NCBI GenBank assembly: GCA_964416305.1
Contig: CAYQDM010000017.1
Span: 1-64,000 of the forward strand
Direction of reading: 5' to 3'
Source: Acidaminobacter sp964416305
GTDB lineage: Bacteria > Bacillota > Clostridia > Peptostreptococcales > Acidaminobacteraceae
DNA: 64,000 bases
This document shows positions 59,541 to 64,000 of the stretch, one piece after another. Each line of letters opens with the position of its first letter. Position 1 is the stretch's first letter. The position numbers and the translations under genes were made by a program. The notes below the pieces were generated by a model that saw nothing but the letters and a program-made list of their open reading frames with translations, ran no database searches and had not been told where the DNA came from.

Positions 59541-59800
59541 AAAATTAAAAAACCGCCTCTTATGCTAGAGGCGGAATCCGCGGTACCACTCTAATTAACA
59601 CAGCCGAAACTGCGGGCTCACAGTCCCCGGTGTGTTCACTTGTCCCGGCTGTAACGCGCCGGTCGCGTGCTTTTCATAAGCATGGCTCCAAGACAGGTTC
59701 AAAGCGCCGGCCGGAGTCTTTTCACCAAGCAGACTCTCTCTGTGCAGCATAGCTATCTTTTACTGGTTCTCTTCAACGCCTTATCAATATGTTCTTGACA
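59541..59800 (-). ncRNA. T-box leader, proline specific, upstream of proS
   Basis: The minus strand has the T-box sequence AGAGTGGTACCGCGG (59578-59592), followed by an intrinsic terminator CCGCCTCT/AGAGGCGG with T run (59541-59574). Stem I features (AGTA near 59763, AGAGAG, GGTGAAAAG) lie upstream. A CCT codon in GAACCTG at 59695-59697 is placed as specifier and fits proline. Uncharged tRNA-Pro should stabilise the antiterminator and allow proS expression. Confidence 0.93.
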
Positions 59801-59805
59801 TACAC

Positions 59806-59833
59806 TATATAATAGAAAAATTGAAGCTGTCAA
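59806..59833 (-). promoter_or_regulatory. proS T-box promoter
   Basis: TTGACA (59828-59833) and TATATA (59806-59811) are 16 bp apart on the minus strand, directly after the ispF stop codon. Confidence 0.65.
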
Positions 59834-59841
59834 CGGAAATT

Positions 59842-60336
59842 TTAGAGGACTCTTTCCCTCGATTTTTCCAAAAGACAGACTGCCGTCACCGATATGCCTT
59901 CCTCACGGCCTTCAAAGCCCAGGCGCTCTGTCGTGGTCGCCTTGAGATTCAAATCCTCTTCTTCAAGCCCAAGGATAGGCCCGAGCGCTGACTTCATGGA
60001 TGTCATAAACGGCAGCAGCTTTGGCCGCTGAGCCGCGATGACCGCGTCGACGTTGCCCACGGTGTAACCCTTTTCGCGAATCAATGCCATGACGTGCTCA
60101 AGCAGTTTAAGACTTGAGATCCCACGATAGGCCGGATCTGTATCCGGGAAATGCCTGCCGATGTCACCCAAACCCGCCGCACCCAGGAGTGCGTCCATAA
60201 TGGCGTGTGTCAGTACGTCGGCGTCCGAGTGGCCAAGGAGGCCAACTTCGTGGGGAATTTCCACGCCGCCCAGAATCAGTTTTCTGTTCGCAGCCAGCTG
60301 GTGAACATCGTACCCAATGCCTACTTTGATCTTCAA
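59842..60336 (-). CDS. ispF: 2-C-methyl-D-erythritol 2,4-cyclodiphosphate synthase
   Basis: MEP-pathway enzyme of 164 residues. GYDVHQL at the N terminus and LLGHSDADVLTHAIMDALLG then GLGDIGRHFPDTD carry the zinc-binding Asp and His residues. Its start overlaps the ispD stop by about 4 nt. Confidence 0.97.
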   Translation of the reverse strand: MKIKVGIGYDVHQLAANRKLILGGVEIPHEVGLLGHSDADVLTHAIMDALLGAAGLGDIGRHFPDTDPAYRGISSLKLLEHVMALIREKGYTVGNVDAVIAAQRPKLLPFMTSMKSALGPILGLEEEDLNLKATTTERLGFEGREEGISVTAVCLLEKSRERVL

Positions 60337-61085
60337 ACCGTTCCCCCCTGCTCCTTTGAAGTGCTTTTGCCGATGGCAGGGGCAATCGCCTCCAATATCG
60401 CTTCCGCCATGATCATGTCTTCCGGCGTGGTGATCTTCAGATTGAAATAGCTGCCTTTCACAAGGTGTACCCGGTGTCCCAGGCGTTCGATCAGCGCGCT
60501 GTCATCCGTAGCGTCCCATCCGTTTTCCTGCGCAAGCCTGTGAGCTTGTTCCAGCCAATCCCGCCTGAAGACCTGGGGGGTCTGGACGAGAAACAGCCGG
60601 CTGCGGTCCGGTGTGGATTCTACAACGCCGTCTGCGGCTGCGACCTTGATCGTGTCCTTTGCCGGCACCGCCGCCACAGCCGCGCCGGTTTCCGATGCCT
60701 TGCCGACGCACGCATGAATGGTTTCCAGACTGACAAACGGCCTTGCGCCGTCGTGAATTAAAACGAGTTCCATCTCATCCGAGAGCTTCTCAAGACCCCT
60801 GCGAATCGAAGCCATGCGGTTCTTACCGCCCTCAACGCATTGAATGGGTATGCCTTTCTCATTGCGCAGCTGAAGGATCAGGTCTTGGTAGAGAGCCAAT
60901 TCCCCTGCCGGAACGACCACGATGCACTCTGAGATCATCCCGGATGCACACAGGCGCTCCACTGCATGAGCAAGAATCGTCTTTCCGCCAAGGAGCATCC
61001 TTTGCTTGCTGATCCCGCCGCCCATCCGGGTCCCCATTCCGGCTGCCGCCACTATTGCTGCTGTTTTGTGATCCGCTCTTATCAT
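60333..61085 (-). CDS. ispD: 2-C-methyl-D-erythritol 4-phosphate cytidylyltransferase
   Basis: MEP-pathway enzyme of 250 residues with the nucleotide loop AAGMGTRMGGGISKQ. IHDGARPFVSLETI and TPQVFRRD are also typical. ATG at 61085 lies 8 nt after AAGGGG; a GTG at 61094 is possible. With ispF it forms the usual Bacillota pair after the PIN/TRAM gene. Confidence 0.96.
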   Translation of the reverse strand: MIRADHKTAAIVAAAGMGTRMGGGISKQRMLLGGKTILAHAVERLCASGMISECIVVVPAGELALYQDLILQLRNEKGIPIQCVEGGKNRMASIRRGLEKLSDEMELVLIHDGARPFVSLETIHACVGKASETGAAVAAVPAKDTIKVAAADGVVESTPDRSRLFLVQTPQVFRRDWLEQAHRLAQENGWDATDDSALIERLGHRVHLVKGSYFNLKITTPEDMIMAEAILEAIAPAIGKSTSKEQGGTV

Positions 61086-61097
61086 TTCATTCACCCC

Positions 61098-62192
61098 TTA
61101 GAGAGGCTTGACAAAGATCATACGCCCGGCCGCGGTTTGCAGCACGCTGGTCACAAGAACCTCGAGGGTCTCGTTGATATGGCGCTTTCCGCCTTCGACA
61201 ACGATCATGGTGCCGTCGTCGAGATAGGCGATGCCCTGATTGGACTCCTTGCCCTCTTTGATAACGTGAACGACCATTTCCTCACCCGGCAGGACCACCG
61301 GTTTGATGGCGTTCGCCAGTTCATTGATGTTTAACACGCGAACGTCCTGCAGCTCAGCGACCTTGTTCAGATTGTAGTCATTGGTGACGACAAACCCATT
61401 GATCAGCTTCGCGAGTTTGAGCAGCTTGATGTCGACTTCACTGACATCTTCAAAATTGGTTGAGACGATCTTGACCTCAATATTGATTTCCTTTTGGATG
61501 ACCTTCAGGATATCCAGACCTCTTCTGCCGCGGTTTCGCTTCAGACTGTCCGATGAGTCCGCAATGTGGCGCAGCTCCTCAAGGACGAATTCCGGAATGA
61601 TAATAGGGCCTTCGACAAACCCGGTCTTACAGATGTCAGCGATTCGCCCGTCAATAATGACACTGGTATCCAGAATTTTAGGCTTCGCCCCCCCTTGGTC
61701 TTTGGACCCGGCCGACTTTGAGCCGGAGCGTCGAAACATGTCTGGCAGTCTTGAAAGATCCGCCATGTTTTTGGTTGCAAGTCTGGCGCCCAGATAGCCC
61801 AGGAAGATATACGCCAAAATGGATAAGAACCCGCTGACAAAAGGAATGGGGATATTGTTGATAGCCCCGTTGATCAAATAGGCGATCATGAGCCCCAGAA
61901 TGAGTCCCACCGAACCAAAGAGCATCTGGTTCGCCGGAATTTTTTCGAGCTCTTTTTCTGTGTGCTTGGCGACGCCCATAAACCTGCGGATCAGATAAGG
62001 CGATAGCATATAAAGGATAAAACCGATTATAAGTGCGACAACCGTTGAAAATATGACCTTAAAAGCCACATCAGACGGATTGTAATTAAAAGCGGCCCGC
62101 AGCCATTCAAAATTGAGCATTAATACGCCAAGCGCATAACCGCCGGAGACACCAAGCAGCGTCAGGGCAGCACGAATTATTCTTTTAAGCAT
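61098..62192 (-). CDS. PIN/TRAM-domain membrane protein, YacL family
   Basis: A 364-residue protein with four hydrophobic segments in the first 150 residues, a PIN nuclease domain from KILDTSVIIDGRIADICKTG (near residue 185) and a C-terminal TRAM domain. Acidic residues of the PIN site are present, including DSSDSLKRNRGRRGLDIL. Role unknown, probably RNA-related at the membrane. ATG at 62192 follows GGAGG. It precedes ispD as in B. subtilis. Confidence 0.92.
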   Translation of the reverse strand: MLKRIIRAALTLLGVSGGYALGVLMLNFEWLRAAFNYNPSDVAFKVIFSTVVALIIGFILYMLSPYLIRRFMGVAKHTEKELEKIPANQMLFGSVGLILGLMIAYLINGAINNIPIPFVSGFLSILAYIFLGYLGARLATKNMADLSRLPDMFRRSGSKSAGSKDQGGAKPKILDTSVIIDGRIADICKTGFVEGPIIIPEFVLEELRHIADSSDSLKRNRGRRGLDILKVIQKEINIEVKIVSTNFEDVSEVDIKLLKLAKLINGFVVTNDYNLNKVAELQDVRVLNINELANAIKPVVLPGEEMVVHVIKEGKESNQGIAYLDDGTMIVVEGGKRHINETLEVLVTSVLQTAAGRMIFVKPL

Positions 62193-62434
62193 TTCCAACC
62201 TCCTCTCTTCGTTTTTTTGATAATGAAACAAAAACCAAATAAGCTTGATTTATACTAACATATCCGTTCCAAGTCCCACTATTTGTTTTTCAGATTGTAA
62301 CGAAACTTTAACATATTTTAACAAACTATGCTATAGACCACAGTACTTTGTTTAAGCTTTGGAGTTTTAGAAGCACTGTTCACAGACGTGGAAAAGCGCC
62401 CCCTGAATGGCGACGCCCAAGCAGCTCTATTTGA
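62193..62434 (-). other. gap between carD and the PIN gene
   Basis: About 240 bp, AT-rich. It holds an imperfect GC-rich hairpin followed by TTTT on the minus strand (about 62392-62425) that may end carD, and some promoter-like A/T motifs (for example TAGTATAAAT near 62245) without a convincing -35. Nothing else is seen. Confidence 0.4.
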
Positions 62435-62911
62435 TTAATGCACCGAGGTCTCGATCATTTTCTCGATTGCCTTTTCATCCTGCTCCATGACCAGCACAAT
62501 TTCGCTGATGAGAATCTGTTTCGTATTGTTCAGCATCTTTCTTTCTCCGGTGGATAATCCCTTTTCCCGCTCCATGTGAATCAGATCCCTGACCACCATG
62601 GCAACTTCAAAAATGTCACCGGATTTCACTTTCTCCATGTTGTTCCTGTAGCGCCTGTTCCAGTTTTGCTGGAGCTCGACGCCCTCTTCTCTCAAAACGC
62701 TGAAAACCTCGTCAATAGCGTCATCCTGAATGATTTCCCGGAGGCCGATGGTTTCGACATTGTCGACCGGCAGCATGACCTTCATATTTTTGAGCGGCAA
62801 TCTCAGTATAAAATACTTGCGCTTTTCACCCAAGATTTCTTTTTCCTCTACGCCCTCAATAATCCCGGCGCCATGCATTGGATAAACGACCTTATCGCCA
62901 ATTCTGAACAT
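62435..62911 (-). CDS. carD: CarD family transcriptional regulator
   Basis: The 158-residue protein has the N-terminal RNA-polymerase-interacting Tudor-like domain (MFRIGDKVVYPMHGAGIIEG) and a helical C-terminal domain (NWNRRYRNNMEKVKSGDIFE). Mycobacterial CarD stabilises open complexes at rRNA promoters. ATG at 62911 follows GGGAGG; the open frame to 62974 is through the promoter region. It has two promoters. Confidence 0.93.
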   Translation of the reverse strand: MFRIGDKVVYPMHGAGIIEGVEEKEILGEKRKYFILRLPLKNMKVMLPVDNVETIGLREIIQDDAIDEVFSVLREEGVELQQNWNRRYRNNMEKVKSGDIFEVAMVVRDLIHMEREKGLSTGERKMLNNTKQILISEIVLVMEQDEKAIEKMIETSVH

Positions 62912-62944
62912 TTTTCCACCTCCCGGATCTGTGACCCTAAGGTT

Positions 62945-62974
62945 ATTATACAACATAATGCGAGTGGCGGTCAA
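62945..62974 (-). promoter_or_regulatory. carD promoter, proximal
   Basis: TTGACC (62969-62974) and TATAAT (62945-62950) are 18 bp apart on the minus strand. Confidence 0.75.
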
Positions 62975-62985
62975 TTGAATTTAAT

Positions 62986-63015
62986 ATTCTATCATAGGGA
63001 CAAAGCCAATGTCAA
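62986..63015 (-). promoter_or_regulatory. carD promoter, distal
   Basis: TTGACA (63010-63015) and TAGAAT (62986-62991), 18 bp apart on the minus strand, with TGA before the -10. With the proximal one it forms a tandem pair. Confidence 0.75.
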
Positions 63016-63123
63016 TTACAGGATTTTAATATTTACATAGAATATCATCTGTGATGCGGCGGGGGCGTGTGGTCAGGTGACCATCGGCAGCACAGGGCTC
63101 TGGAACCCGTGTGCCATTTTAGT

Positions 63124-63152
63124 TTTACTATGGCGTCGACCTGTGCTAGAAT
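63124..63152 (+). promoter_or_regulatory. promoter of the plus-strand MazG-like gene
   Basis: TTTACT (63124-63129) and TAGAAT (63147-63152) are 17 bp apart, with TG before the -10. It is divergent from the carD promoters. Confidence 0.6.
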
Positions 63153-63196
63153 TGAATCAAACAACCCAACAGGTGCAGAATATTGAGGTGATCCGC

Positions 63197-63592
63197 ATGA
63201 GCGACATTATTTATGATCAGTTTCAGAATACCGTTCAGGAGGTTCTGATCCGACACAACAGCTTGCTTGACATCATCACGAAACTTGATGAGTCAGGCGC
63301 GCGCATCAACCGCGCTGCCGTCAAAACCATTACATCCTGCGGCTGTCTGAACCTTCACGCCGAGAAACAGGATCTCCCTGAGGATGCCGATTATCTGGAT
63401 ATCAAGAATTATGCCGGCACAGAGCTCTCCGGCGAAATTTGCCCGGTCTGCCGCGACAAAATTGACAAGGAGATTGGCTCCCATCTCTTCTATCTGGCTG
63501 CGCTTTGCAACCATTTGAACATCAGCCTCTATGATGCGTTCCTCAATGAATATAACCGCATCAAGACACTCGGACCGTACAGTCTGTATTAA
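63197..63592 (+). CDS. MazG-like protein with cysteine insert, uncharacterised
   Basis: A 131-residue protein. The N terminus is helical. The C-terminal IGSHLFYLAALCNHLNISLY resembles the second helix pair of MazG-type pyrophosphohydrolases. Between them are SCGC (C48, C50) and CPVC (C82, C85), likely a metal site. I recall similar genes in Clostridia without known function. ATG at 63197 follows GAGGTG. It is one of three plus-strand genes and is divergent from carD. Confidence 0.65.
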   Translation: MSDIIYDQFQNTVQEVLIRHNSLLDIITKLDESGARINRAAVKTITSCGCLNLHAEKQDLPEDADYLDIKNYAGTELSGEICPVCRDKIDKEIGSHLFYLAALCNHLNISLYDAFLNEYNRIKTLGPYSLY

Positions 63593-63605
63593 ACGAAAAG
63601 TCAAA

Positions 63606-63663
63606 AGAAGGTGCCCCAGCCGCCAGTCGTCCCCGACCGGCAGCCGCGGCACCTTCTTTTTTC
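63606..63663. terminator. bidirectional terminator
   Basis: AGAAGGTGCC (63606-63615) pairs with GGCACCTTCT (63648-63657), with a GC-rich inner arm. It runs into TTTTTT on the plus strand and TTTTGA on the minus strand, so it can end both the plus-strand gene and radA. Confidence 0.85.
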
Positions 63664-63686
63664 CCCTTGGAAGCCCTGCCCAACCT

Positions 63687-64000
<314 letters not shown>

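Overview
The window is a low-to-mid GC stretch of a Bacillota chromosome, most likely class Clostridia. The evidence is the Bacillota-type gene order radA...ispD-ispF...gltX-cysS-mrnC-rlmB-yacP-sigH-rpmG-secE-nusG-L11/L1/L10/L12-rpoBC-L7Ae-S12-S7-fusA-tuf-S10/spc/alpha operons-ecfA1A2T-truA-L13-S9, strong AGGAGG ribosome binding sites, a T-box, PyrR-type attenuators, zinc-binding S14, S4, L36 and L33, and SigH. No phage, insertion sequence or CRISPR array is visible. Almost every gene is on the minus strand; only pyrBI and one small gene near 63.2-63.6 kb are on the plus strand.

Layout. 1-300: tandem promoters and leader of an rRNA operon whose genes lie off the left edge. 450-6178: de novo pyrimidine genes in two divergent units, pyrC-F-K-D (minus) and pyrB-I (plus), each preceded by a PyrR-type attenuator. 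6192-13087: accessory metabolism: a sodium:neurotransmitter-type symporter with a long structured leader, an FAD dehydrogenase, an orphan ECF S component, ndk, a DUF1893 protein, a fused Memo/AMMECR1 protein and a MazG-like protein. 13205-17508: rplM-rpsI, then ecfA1-ecfA2-ecfT-truA. 17608-33624: the alpha, spc and S10 ribosomal clusters as one long unit from a promoter at about 33.6 kb. 33637-38432: str cluster (L7Ae-like, S12, S7, EF-G, EF-Tu) with its own promoter. 38477-49573: rpoBC, L12/L10 with an L10 leader, L1, L11, NusG, SecE and L33. 49591-51857: second, almost identical tuf gene, tRNA-Thr(GGU) and sigH. 51854-59833: yacP, rlmB, thyX, a small membrane protein, mrnC, cysS, gltX, a Cys-rich protein and proS behind a proline T-box. 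59842-64000: ispF, ispD, a PIN-domain membrane protein, carD, a divergent MazG-like zinc protein, and the 3' end of radA.

Together this is the growth-rate core of the chromosome: transcription (RNA polymerase, NusG, CarD, SigH), translation (most ribosomal proteins, both elongation factors, three tRNA synthetases), export (SecY, SecE), nucleotide supply (pyr genes, adk, ndk, thyX) and isoprenoid precursors. The likely informative parts are the RNA-level control regions: two divergent PyrR attenuators without a local pyrR, the uncharacterised leader of the symporter, crossing inverted repeats between sigH and tRNA-Thr, palindromes over two -35 boxes, and apparent gene conversion between the two tuf copies. 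I found no clear new multi-gene system; most findings are regulatory or small-protein leads.
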